Shown piece by piece: positions 11,457 to 22,103 of a stretch of 64,000 nt of DNA. The stretch's first letter is position 1. Each line of letters starts with the position of its first letter. The notes under the pieces were generated by a model. The model made no database searches. It was not told the DNA's origin and was given only the letters and a program-made list of their open reading frames with translations. Position numbers and translations under genes: made by a program. This DNA is from Prunus persica (taxonomy: Eukaryota; Streptophyta; Magnoliopsida; Rosales; Rosaceae): positions 21,072,442 through 21,136,441 of the forward strand of contig NC_034016.1 of NCBI RefSeq assembly GCF_000346465.2. The letters are read 5' to 3'.

Positions 11457-13464
11457 AGTGTCATGAGGTATGATCTCTAGAGTGTAAACATACAATTTAC
11501 TGCATCTCAGTATATGTAGATTGGCCAAAGCAACAGGAAGAGCTGAAAATCCCTTAGCTCATTTATATAATAAATCAAAGATTAAAGATGAGAAATACCT
11601 TCCTTCTTTCTGCTGTAAGTTGAGGTAGGGTCAACCGAATCACTTCTCCATCATTATTTGGAGTTAAACCAAGATCAGAGCTAACTATGGCCTTCTCTAT
11701 AGCCTTTAAGCTGAAAAAGAGGTTATAACAATTAAAAGAAAGGAAAAAAAAAATTTAACTAATCAAATGATCAATTGATCCCAAATGCATTCTTCCAATA
11801 GAAATAACTAGCTCAAACATCGATGTTTCTTTTTGGTATCAGAGAGAAGGCAATAAAGAATCACTGGGAAAATCACCTGATTCTATAATTTTACCATGTA
11901 CTTCGTCTACTTATTGTGCATAGATACAGAGAAAATCTTAAACGAGCTCCTATCAGAGAAAGCGGTAGCCCGCTAGCTAGTTTTCAGCTGGGTTTTATGT
12001 CAGTCAATAATGTCTCTCCTCCTCTGATTTTGGAAAAAATTTAGCAGTGACCATTCCAAAGCAGACAAGTGGCTATTGCATGACTGGGAATGCAGCATAG
12101 CGCACTGGTCTTCAATGAATCCTACTAGTATCGTGTCTTTAGTTTATGAAATACCTGGATTTATCATATGGCTGAACCAAGAAGGAACTTGCATCAGGAG
12201 AACTAATTTGAGCAATGGTCTTCAAGCCAACGGGGCTTCCATAGTATTCAACCTAGAAAAGTATTGTATTATAACTATTCTTAGAGCAAAAATAACAGCA
12301 CCATGTCTTCAATCTATACAAAAATGAATTACAAAAGTAGCTAGACAAACCCTAAATTAAGTCATACCTCAATCTTGTCCAGCATGGCTGGGCTTGCCCT
12401 CCCTGTCCGAATAGAATTGAAATTGGACCGTACCAGTTCGATAGTCTTTTCCATCCTTCCTTTCTGAAATATAACTTACATTCTCAATACAAGTTGTTTC
12501 TTCCTGACTCCATGAAAAATCCAAAGAGCCTAAAATCTCCCCAACCCAATCACACACTACGTATTTTAATAAAAGAAGCCATAGACAAACTTACAGCATC
12601 TTTTTTTATCAAAGACTTCTCTGCTTCTATTTCTTCAATAGTGGCAGCCCTTACAGTTCCAGCTCTGGATATGTCAACCGAAAGGAAATATGAAAGAGAA
12701 GAAAAAAATTTTGATTGGAAGGCAAACATATACCTACTACACAACCACTAACTCAAAGCAATTACATAAACCATAGTGGTAGCACCACACAGCCCAAATC
12801 TCCATTGCATTCACAAATTGCAAGGATAACATCAATGACTATGGAGAGTCAGAGAATAGATTCATTTTGAGTGTATTGTTGTCAAATGTTAAGCCAACAA
12901 TTGCATTCATATCCCAACTTTTAGTCCCATGCTGACAACAGAAACCAGAGTATAATTCTTTGGCACAAATAAAACTTGCCTCTTTTGCAACAATTGCTTC
13001 TTGACAACAATAGGATTACCAGAAAACTTCATGGAACCATCCTGAGATCCTACATAACTAACAGTTGAGCTCCATGAGCATACATTAACCGTTATGGGCT
13101 GGCATTTCTTACAAACCGGTCCTCCGCCAAAGGAGTCTGCAAAAATGTCAACTTTTAGAGCATTTAGCATGCGAAACAAAAATGACCATCAAACATAAAC
13201 GAAGTTACAAACTCAGCCCACTAACACTAAGCTATGCAGTTTTCCTACTGAACTCCAAAAGGGCCCCTTCGAAATTGAATCATTGGCTTTTATATTTGGA
13301 GAGCAAGTCATAAAGCTCATCAATTACCACTAATTAGAATGCAATGAATCCATAAAATGGTTGATGGGTTATGTACCTCGAACGGAGAGGAGGGTTTTGG
13401 GAGGGTTTTGCGTGGGTTGGAGGAAGAAGCGTACAGGGGTTGCAGGAGAGAAGTGGGTCGCCAT
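9898..13464 (-). CDS. RRF: Ribosome recycling factor, chloroplastic
   Basis: Eleven exons on the minus strand: 13377-13464, 12980-13136, 12595-12664, 12368-12463, 12155-12252, 11599-11710, 10933-10974, 10541-10597, 10340-10390, 9991-10047 and 9898-9915. They join in frame to 281 residues, close to the plastid family length. Residues 1 to about 86 form a Ser/Thr/Lys-rich transit peptide. The mature part starts near [13 protein letters not shown] and contains [42 protein letters not shown] and [13 protein letters not shown], all classic RRF motifs. The protein splits post-termination ribosomes together with EF-G in the plastid stroma. Intron 2 has a GC donor (CAAAAGAG followed by GCAAGT), the only donor that preserves the frame. 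The 3' coding exon is only six codons long. Confidence 0.95.
11401..11453. repeat. Compound (GT)n(GA)n microsatellite
   Basis: Ten GT units are followed by about sixteen GA units inside the intron of RRF between exons 6 and 7. It is a typical length-variable intronic microsatellite. Confidence 0.9.
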
Positions 13465-14836
13465 GAAAGCCGAAGACTGGTATTCTGAGCGAAACTGTTG
13501 GGGCTGCGATATTTTTATGTAAGAAATATAATAACCCACTAAAGTAGTGACTGTGGTAAAGGGCAGAATAGGCAGGCAATGGGTCTTCAGCCTGTCAACG
13601 GGATGACAATGAACACTGAGGAGGGAGAGTGTTCGCTATTTTCAGGGGCTGTGGATAAGCATTTTCCTCTGCTCATTTTATTTTGGGACTTGTTTGTTTT
13701 CTTGGATTAGAATGTCATAATCAAACACTGGATAGAGATATCCTCCACTGGTTCCAGAGTAAACTATAACTAGAGGAAGTGCGTTTGCACATCGAGGCCC
13801 ACAATAATTTGACTGGTTAAAGAGGCCGGACTTTGGACATTAGAGGGTTTGAAGATGGGCCAGAGTTCTATGTGGAGGTAGCTTGGGCTGGGTTGGGGTA
13901 GGCTTGATATTTCTGCAAACTCAAGATGGGCTTTAAAATTGTCAGAAATTTCTAAATGAACTCGTTTTCGACCCATTTATGTTTTTCTTATTACGTTGAG
14001 ATCCAAACTTGGTGCTTTTGGTTTTTTGATAGTAGATGCTTCTATAAAATAAAAGCACCCTAAAAGAGAATAAAAGACAACTAAACCATCTGAAACAAGA
14101 GCGTAATCTTTAATAAAGATTTGCGGCTTGAATCAAATATAGGAAAACAAAAGAAAAAGAAGAAAGTCTTAAAGATGAAACATTCAAAATCCCATAAATT
14201 GTCCGTGATTAAATAAAGTGATAAAATACAATAAGTCGAAGTAAAATGATAAAACAATTATATATATAAAAATTAAAATACAAAACCCATCTTCTGAATA
14301 TGGCAGTTACCCCACTCCTCCCACCCCTCCACCCCTTTTCCTTTTCTTTTTTTTTCATTTGTTTTAATAATTAATGCTAATAAATAATACACATAACAAT
14401 TAAACATATATATTAAACTTCTTCTAAACTTGGCAAATAGTAAATGATACGAACAAAGAAAGAATCACAAAGGCCGCTTATGTCAAGCCACATTTATTGC
14501 CTTTTTTTAATACAAATTCTTCTTAAATTCAAGATAATGTGGATTTGGTGAAGAAGAAGAATGCTAAAAAAAATCACAGAATGAAGATGCTCTGGATTTA
14601 ATGGACGCGCCAGATCAAACCATCAAAAGATTGCCTTCGTAATTAAAAAAAATTAATTACCATTTTTTGATTTAATTTCCTGAATTTGCACCTCGCTCTA
14701 GCACTATATATATACACGTTCACTTGCAACGTTTTCTTCACGAGTGCCTTCAAGTTCAACAACCATACATATCTACTACTTTATTCATCTCTCTTCTAAA
14801 AAAAGCTCTGTGACTTTCTTAGGTTGGTGGTCAGCC
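13465..14836. promoter_or_regulatory. Divergent promoter region of RRF and phytocyanin 1
   Basis: The 1.37 kb between two divergent starts. The RRF side carries four TGGGCY/RGCCCA (site II) motifs at 13796-13802, 13856-13861, 13884-13889 and 13927-13932 and no clear TATA box, as is usual for plant housekeeping and organelle-protein genes. The phytocyanin side has a TATA box, TATATATATA at 14705-14714, about 130 bp before the start codon. The middle is AT-rich with no coding signal. That the site II motifs act in RRF expression is inference. Confidence 0.6.
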
Positions 14837-15853
14837 ATGGCTTTTGCTAAGAATTCAATGCTTTTTTTCATGGTTATGGCTTTGTTTGGGGTCTGTTTTG
14901 GGACTGTGTACAAGGTGGGTGACTCTAACGGCTGGACAGACAAAGGCAGTGTTAGTTACAAGGATTGGGCATCTACTAAGAACTTCGTTGTTGGAGACAC
15001 TATCGGTAAGTGTTTTCCCCCCTTTTTTTTTTCTAATGTTATATGGGTTTTAGCATGCTTTACAATTAACAACTTCTAATAAAAGGTAGGGTTCTCTGTA
15101 CCCTCTTATATTTTGTGTGGATTCTTTCCTTGTTTTATTGAAAACTTATCGTGAATTCAAATTGTATGGACAACAATTGATGAATTTAACCGTGTGAAAT
15201 AGACTCGAGAAACCCTTTTTATATCTAGATAGATACATCCAAGATTTGTGGACAAATAATGTGAAACCAAGTATTATTACCACTTTTGTATTTGAATCAA
15301 AATTATGGTACCTTGCATGTTCCTAATGTGAAGTTTGGTCTGCATACTAGCTAGTTGCTTTAACCCAAATCAATATCAAGCAAACTACCATTTGTGTTCC
15401 TTTCTGTTTTAACATGTAAGATTGCATATTGCAGTTTTTGAGTACAATGCCAAGGAGCAAAATGTGGTGCAAGTGAAAACCCTCACAGAATTCAACGGCT
15501 GCAACTCAAAAGCTCCATTATCAACCTACAACTCTGGCAACGACGCTGTAGAGTTGAAGAAGGCTGGCCATTTCTTTTACATCTGTGGTCTTCCTGGGCA
15601 CTGCGAGGCTGGCCAGAAAGTTGACATTAGGGTTCTTGAACCTAGCCAGGCACCTAGCCCAAGCCACTCAAGCCCTAGCCCTAGCCCTGCACCCAGCTCA
15701 AACCATTCTCACCACAATGAATCGTCCGCCCCGGTTCCATCTCCAAGTGCAAAGGCTCCTACCTCGCCTAACAAGAGCAGTGCTCTATCTGTCAAGTCTT
15801 CTAGTGGCTTGTTTATGCTTGTTGTGATGGGGGTTCTTGCTTACCTTGCTTAA
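14837..15853 (+). CDS. Phytocyanin (early-nodulin-like), GPI-anchored, copy 1
   Basis: Two exons, 14837-15005 and 15435-15853, encode 195 residues. The start ATG (GCCATGG context) opens a signal peptide ending near VCFG. An earlier in-frame ATG at 14744 is rejected because it would place about 30 residues before the signal. The plastocyanin-like domain runs from TVYKVGDSNGWT to GQKVDIRV. Cu ligands: the usual first His is Gln (KEQNVV), while Cys (YICG), His (GHC) and the axial Gln (GQK) are kept. The domain's disulphide cysteines are present. A Pro/Ser-rich arabinogalactan-like linker follows, then a hydrophobic tail fit for a GPI anchor. This predicts a cell-surface glycoprotein whose copper binding is doubtful. 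Plant family members act in wall and reproductive signalling; the role here is unknown. It is a tandem paralog of the gene at 17461. Confidence 0.9.
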
Positions 15854-17460
15854 TTAATTGGTGTTTAATTAGGAAGATTGCTTATTTTATTAGTTTGTTT
15901 TTGTGTTTATGTCAGGAACCTCCTGGTTTTCTTTGCTGTACAATCTTTTATAAGTGCAGCCTTCGAAATGAATAGCTAAAATTACTCATAAAACAAGAAT
16001 TTTTGTGCCTTCAATTTCCATGATAATCACTCGATAAAAGTCATTCCCATTGTCTTCCAAGAGCTCTTATTCTTTTTCCCTTTGAAAAAAAAAAAAAACA
16101 AAAAACAAAGGTGGACCAAAAAGACATCCCAAAGAGAGTTGAGAAACTCAACCTCGCCAATGTGGTTGTTACCAAGCACGATTTTGTATCATGTTAAATA
16201 TTTTTAAGAATTCAGTATCATTTGAACAAAGAATGCAGAAAATTATCAATGTATGAGCAAATCAATTTATGATATCTTCAAGGTATAAAATAAAGTTGCC
16301 TATACAAAAAAACCATTGCAGAATTTACTCAGCCAACAGCATCCATATTTGTTCTGGGTAATATAGTTTTTTCACGTTCACTTACCAATAATAGGGAGAG
16401 AATGAACTGGATTAATTTGGATAAACTAATCCCCTAATTAATCTAATTCATGTGGATTTTCAAGTATTTGATTACAAATCGTGATATGAAAGCCACATAA
16501 TTTTTTCTTTGGGGTTTGTGTTAGTAAACGCATGGAAAACTAGGAAACGGATTTTATTTTATTTATTTATTTTTTTGTTTTTGTGAATTGGGAAACCCCA
16601 GACAACACAACTACATAAAATCAACACAAATAAGACGGGGACGAGACACCCCAATCAAGTCATCAATAACTAATGAATATTTCCAACTTGGAGCAAAATC
16701 AAAATAACAAACGCCAAGACCCATGTTATAGCTCCAGTTAGCTAAACCCATCTACTACACAATTCTTTTCTCTGTATTCTATTTCACTTAGCTAATCTGA
16801 AATGGAATAATTTGAATATCCATGTGTTAGTAAATGCAAAGAAAATTATGAAAAAGAATAATTTTAATAGCCATTCCAAATCAAAATTGGCACAAAGGGA
16901 ATAAATTTTAGACAAAAAAATTATCAATTAATAACTCCGCGTAAAGGAAAAAGGAAAAAAAATATAGTAGAAACATTTTTGGCAAACCATATACCATAGA
17001 TCAAGGCAAGTTTACTGTCCACTGAATACGGCTCTTTTTTGCCAATTTGAAAAAATAACCCTAGTAATTTTAATTGCAGTCTAGACTCACCCAAATAGGG
17101 CAAAACGAGTGAACTTTTATTGCACTGTGAGCTGTGAATATGATTATCCTCAAAATTAACCAAGATGGTCTTAATTAATTTCCTAAATCTGTGAAAAATA
17201 TCACCAATGAAATGAATTGATCCTGACGTGCCAATCAACAAAATAAATTAACCAAAGAATGTTTCTCTAATTACCAATTAACTATTAACATCTTCCAAGA
17301 AAGAACGTTTTATAATTTAATTTCCTCAATTTGCACCTTGGCATATCACTATATAAATACGCACCAGCTTTTGGTTTTTCCTCATCACAATTGCATTGCA
17401 CCAAACTAATACAATATATCTAAGCTAATTCTCTGTCTCTCTGAGCTTGGTGGTTTCGCC
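15854..17460. other. Spacer between phytocyanin copies
   Basis: The first about 130 bp is the probable 3' UTR of copy 1; it resembles the 3' flank of copy 2, sharing the TCAGGAACC motif. The rest is AT-rich with poly(A) runs and no supported gene. The end holds the copy 2 promoter, with a TATAAATA box at 17352-17359. About 25-30 bp upstream lies a block (TTTAATTTCCT..AATTTGCACCT) that is nearly the same as the one before copy 1. Confidence 0.6.
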
Positions 17461-18400
17461 ATGGCGGCTTTGGCTAAGAGTTCAATGGTTTTCTTCTTCA
17501 TGGCAATGGCTTTGGTTGGGGTCTGTTTTGGTGCTGTTTACAAGGTCGGTGACTCTCATGGCTGGACTGACCAAGGCCACTTTAATTACAAGACGTGGTC
17601 ATCTAACAAGCACTTCACTGTTGGAGACACTCTCGGTAAGTCTACCGATATATCATTTGGTAAATAAATTTTGCGAAATAATTTGATGTCTTTAAGTTTT
17701 TTTTTAACATGCATTGTAAATTGCACGTGCAGTTTTTGAGTATGATGCCAAGAAGGAGAATTTGGTACAAGTGGACCATAAGGGTTACAAAGAATGCATG
17801 GCAAAAGATCCATTATTTACCTTTGCCTCTGGCAACGACAATGTAAAGATAACCATGCCTGGCGACTTCTTCTACATTTCTAGTCTCCATGATCACTGCA
17901 AGGCCGGCCAGAAGCTTCACATCCAAGTTCACGCATCAAGTTCGACACCGTCCCCGTCACAGACTCCATCTTTCTCGAGCCCATCTCCGAGCCCGGTCCA
18001 CTTGAGCCCGTCTCCTACCCCAAGCGCTTCACCAAGCATCAGCCCCAATGGTTATCCAATGCCCAGCCCAAGTGGTTCACCAAGCTACAACCCAAATAGA
18101 TCTCCAAGTGCTATTACTAGGCCACCTCCAAACCCTAGCCCAATGGTGAGGCCCAATCCCCCAACGGTGAGGCCCAATCCTCCAACTGTGAGGCCCAATC
18201 CTCCCCCTTCCGTACCAATAGTGGTGTCCAATCCTCCTCCTTCCGCACCAACAGTGGTGTCCAATCCTCCTCCTTCCCCAGGGGGTACCCCACCTAGACG
18301 TCGTAAAGCTGTGATTAAAAAGAGCCAGGCTTCACCTTCCAATGGGTTACCTATTTTGCAGGTTTTAATGGCTGTGGCGGTCGTTGTCTACATTGCTTAA
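17461..18400 (+). CDS. Phytocyanin (early-nodulin-like), Pro-rich, copy 2
   Basis: Two exons, 17461-17635 and 17733-18400, give 280 residues. The intron sits at the same phase-1 position as in copy 1. A signal peptide ends near VCFG, followed by a plastocyanin-like domain (VYKVGDSHGWTDQG to GQKLHIQV). Both the first His (now Glu) and the copper Cys (now Ser, in YISS) are lost, so a type I copper site is very unlikely; the structural disulphide Cys residues remain. After the domain come about 150 residues of Ser/Pro-rich arabinogalactan-type sequence with tandem VRPNPPT and VVSNPPPS repeats, then RRRK and a hydrophobic GPI-type tail. Compared with copy 1 the linker is greatly expanded. It is probably a plasma-membrane-anchored wall glycoprotein; the function is not known. 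Confidence 0.9.
18141..18275 (+). repeat. Coding minisatellite in phytocyanin 2
   Basis: Three tandem copies of an 18 bp unit (GTGAGGCCCAATCCTCCA with variants) encode VRPNPP(T/P). Two copies of a longer unit encoding VVSNPPPS follow. They lengthen the hydroxyproline-rich linker and are expected to vary in number between cultivars or species. Confidence 0.85.
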
Positions 18401-18490
18401 ATTGAAGTTTATGAAGATGCTGTATTTCGACCCAAAAAAAAATGAAGATGCTTTATTTCCATAGGGAGCCGAATTTAATTTTATTAAAAT

Positions 18491-19501
18491 AATTAGTTGT
18501 TTTTGGGTTTTTTTTTTTTGTTAATATCAGGAACCATATGATTTCTTGGGCGTTTAGTAATAAATCATTTGTGTAATGTTTCACATATTAATAAATATTT
18601 CTGCACTTAATCCTAATAATATTAAGTTTTAAGTTTGTTTATCCTTTGATTTTATATATTTTTATATATTTATTGGGTTTTTATATTTGACACGCAATGT
18701 AAAGGAGCCCAGAAAAGTGGTCCTTTCTGAAAGCATATTTCTTCTTTTTCAGTAAGATAGTCTAAACTAAGAGAGAAATTTTTATCTTCTTATGCAATGC
18801 ATATAGCATTTTTTATTGTCTTCGATTAATTACACAATGACACATAAAAGGAGGGGAAATTTCACACATACACAATTATGATATTGTGGGATTTCAACCG
18901 GAGAAATAAACTTAGCAAGCAAGCCTTCAAAACATCATCACATTATGATAAGGACTATCCCCTAAAACTTAACTGAGAAGTGAGTTTTAGAAATAATTAG
19001 TTGTTTTTTGTTAATATCAGGAACCATATGATTTCTTGGGTGTTTAGTACGTAATAAATCATTTGTGTAATGTTTCTAATAAACTATTTATGCACTTCAT
19101 CCTAATAATAGTAAGTTCAAGTTTTGTTCATCCTTTGATTTGATCTTCCTTTTTTTTTTTTGTATATTTATTGGGTTTTTACATTTCACACGCAATATAA
19201 AGGAGCACATAAAAGTGGTCCTTTCCGAAAGCATATTTCTCTTTTTTTTAGTATGATAGTTTAAATTAGGAGAGAAATTTTTATATTATAATCTTATACA
19301 ACGGAGATATCACGTTTTGCTATATTAAACCAATAACACAATAACACATGAATGAGAGGGAATTTCACACACACACACGCACCTAACTATGATGTCGTGG
19401 AGATTCGAACCAGAAAAACAAACTTAGAAAGCAAGCCTTCAAATTATCATCACATTATGATAAGGACTATACTAAAACTTAACTGAGAAGTGAGTTTTAG
19501 A
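18491..19501. repeat. Tandem duplication of about 504 bp behind phytocyanin 2
   Basis: The segment starting AATTAGTTG at 18491 recurs at 18995, an offset of 504. Both copies run through TTAATATCAGGAACCATATG, AGTGGTCCTTTC, GCATATTTCT, a CACATACACA/CACACACACA stretch and CATCACATTATGATAAGGAC, and end at AACTGAGAAGTGAGTTTTAG (about 18972-18990 and 19482-19500). They differ by scattered substitutions and small indels, so this is an old duplication. The first unit begins about 90 bp after the phytocyanin stop codon, inside its probable 3' UTR. Confidence 0.85.
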
Positions 19502-19739
19502 ATTTTCACGCCCGCAAAACAATGATTAGTTCTTCATTGTTGAACCGTGGTCCATGACGCATTTTTAAAGTTGAAATCATTTCACTCGTGATGAAAGATG
19601 TGGAGTTTTGGGGCTTTTGGCAGTTGAATTAGAAAACTTACACATCTTCAAGCCAAAAAACAAAAAGATAAATTCTCCCATTGTAACAATCTTTGGTATT
19701 TTAGTCTAAACTATTTTAATTAAATTACTCAAACTTATT

Positions 19740-19810
19740 ATAAGGGAGGTGATCGAACTTAAATGTAAAGAAACGAGCATATTACCCTAGTTAACTGGTC
19801 TAACCATGTT
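19740..19810 (-). mobile_element. Possible tRNA-derived SINE fragment
   Basis: Read on the minus strand, GGTTAGACCAGTTAAC (about 19790-19806) resembles a pol III A box and AAGTTCGATCACC (about 19748-19760) a B box, about 40 bp apart as in tRNA-derived SINEs. I cannot define ends or a target-site duplication, so this is a weak call. Confidence 0.3.
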
Positions 19811-21791
19811 TGCAGAAAACAATCTTTCTTCGAGTGATGTACACGAGGAAAAATCACTTTGACATGCTGGTCCTGTTTTATAAATAAAAGCAAAAGCAGA
19901 GATGGGCCTTCAATAGTAAGATATGGTGTTTTCGTCTGTGTAGGTGTGATCCTGTCATGGATGCTCTGTGAGATGAGAGACAGACTTTGTATTTGGCAGG
20001 GATTGTCAAATGCGTAATTGGGGTTTAATTATGTTAATTAAGATTTGAGCAAGGTGTGATGTCTTAAAACAGATCATGAGATTTGTAGAAACTTTCTGTC
20101 GCATCTCATCAGTTAAGATTCAACCAACTAATATAAAGTGTACTGTATATATAATAAACCTGCAATATAGATTTAATCAAGTGGGCAGCATCCAAAGTTT
20201 CAATCTAACATAATTAGCTTCATAATTTTAGATGCTAATTAAAATGAATATCTGGCTGCATCATTGATTTGGTTTTTTGAGGTACAAGTCTGCTTGATGA
20301 TGCTGGGCAATTAATATTTATCTACCTTGACATTGAATCATTGATCTATAATATGACACTTTATCATATGTAAAAGTTGTAAACCATTTCCTTTCCCCAA
20401 GCCTCAAATTATTGCGTGGTAATTGGCACCTACCTAAGCTCCTAACCTAGCTACTACCATTTGTCTCTGCGATGGCTATGGTGTAGATGTGGAGGGCCTC
20501 TTCTCTGACTTCACTTCAGCACCTAGTACCTGCCTTAGCCTATATAGTTAGGCTTCTGGCTAGCCAACCCATCAAGCAATTTTTGTTTCACAAGTAATAT
20601 TTGAGTCATGCCGGTGATTGTGGACCTAGATTCATCTATTGACTCATCGAAATATAAAGGATAGGGAGATCGAACTATAACTTTACGAGTAACAATGTTA
20701 TAATTCATCAGAGAAATTAAGTAAACTTCAAATATATTGATTGAAAATAAGATGACTAAATTGACAAATACAACGTCATGAGTTGGCTTAAATGGAAAAT
20801 AAAGAAACACTAAGACCGTAGGAAACTTTAGGTTTTGGAATATTCCTAAACTTAACTAACAAGAAAATAATAAAAATCATAGCTAAAATTATATTAGGAA
20901 AATAATATCCTAATAGATAACTTATTCTTCAAAATATAAAATTAAAAATTAAATTAAATACAAATTTTGATAGAATCATAATTGCTTCAAACTTCCTTAA
21001 TCAATTAGAATATCCCAACAATACGCCTTCCTTATTTTCCTATCACCATAATTGACATTTAATTGGAATTTTCCTCTCTTGCACGATTTCCTTCTAACTT
21101 TGAGCTACTTTATTTTAATAAATTTTTCACACCATAATTGAACCATATTTCGTCCCACATTACCTACACGGGTATAGATGACCGATACAAGCATTGCTTA
21201 TCAGTGATGTATATCAATATATGTATTACGCTACCCCAATGGATATTTTGTCATCTATGATCTAACTAGTAAATTTCAACTTAGTTAATGCACGTCAAGT
21301 TAGTGACCCTCCTTCCTTCACTACTTTGCTTAGAGTAATGACAACATCCCATGATTTGTTTATTGTTTGGATCAGTTAATTAAGGGCCTTGTAACATAGA
21401 TTTTGGGCCATTTGCTGGCAACACCAGTGGGTTACTTCCATGGTGTTTCACCTTCATTTCCACTCTCCTTCCTCAATTGGTATCTAATTCCTAATACCAT
21501 CTAAACCATAATAGATTAATAGGAAGAAAAAAAAAAACGCATAAATCCTGCGGGAAAAAAAAAAGAAAAAGTGAGAGTAAATACCTATGGTTGACGAGCG
21601 GCAGCTGAGCCGGCTAACAAGCCGAAGTTCGCGCTTCCCGTTACCCGAAATTAACACGCGCAATTGCACGTGCAAGGACACACTACACACGATTTTGTAA
21701 AAGCTGAAGTTCAAAAATAATATTTTGACAAAAAAAAAGAAGATAATAAAAATAAAAACAGCAAAAAGCGACAAGAGCAAGGGCTCGCGTA

Positions 21792-21799
21792 TATATAAA
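21792..21799 (+). promoter_or_regulatory. TATA box of the patatin-like gene
   Basis: TATATAAA sits about 305 bp before the start codon, followed at the usual distance by a CT-rich leader typical of plant 5' UTRs. Confidence 0.6.
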
Positions 21800-22103
21800 C
21801 CAAGGTCCTTCCCAAATACGCCGTCCCACTCTCACTCCCAGTCTCCCCCCCCTCCCACTGATTTGTTATAACTCTCAACTACTCAAAACCACTTTGTTTT
21901 CGTGAGAGCGAAACAGAAACAGAGCGAGCGCATTCTTCCGCCATTAATGCCTCTCAGCAACAAAGCGTGAAACCTCTCATTCTCTTTTCCACGTTGCTCT
22001 CTCTTTTGCAAACATTCAAACAATCAGAACCTCTCTCTCTCCTTCGCTATCTACAGGACTGTAATTATATCTTTTTTATATTGGCACAGTCGCTAACAGA
22101 GAG

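Larger units (their letters stand above)
18401..22103. other. Intergenic: phytocyanin 2 to PLP9
   Basis: Contains the tandem duplication (18491-19501), a possible tRNA-derived SINE (about 19740-19810, minus) and about 2 kb of AT-rich DNA without a supported gene. The right end is the PLP9 promoter: a TATATAAA box at 21792-21799, then a CT-rich leader from about 21825 to 22060 (runs of CTCTCTC) leading to the start codon. Confidence 0.55.

Noticed and set aside
18085..18342. Minus-strand 85-codon glycine-rich frame.
   Set aside because: It is the antisense shadow of the Pro-rich repeats of phytocyanin 2.
20293..20305. A 13-nt match to the miR172 core (CTTGATGATGCTG).
   Set aside because: Both ends of the mature sequence differ, the opposite arm pairs poorly and the loop would be only about 14 nt; it is most likely chance.
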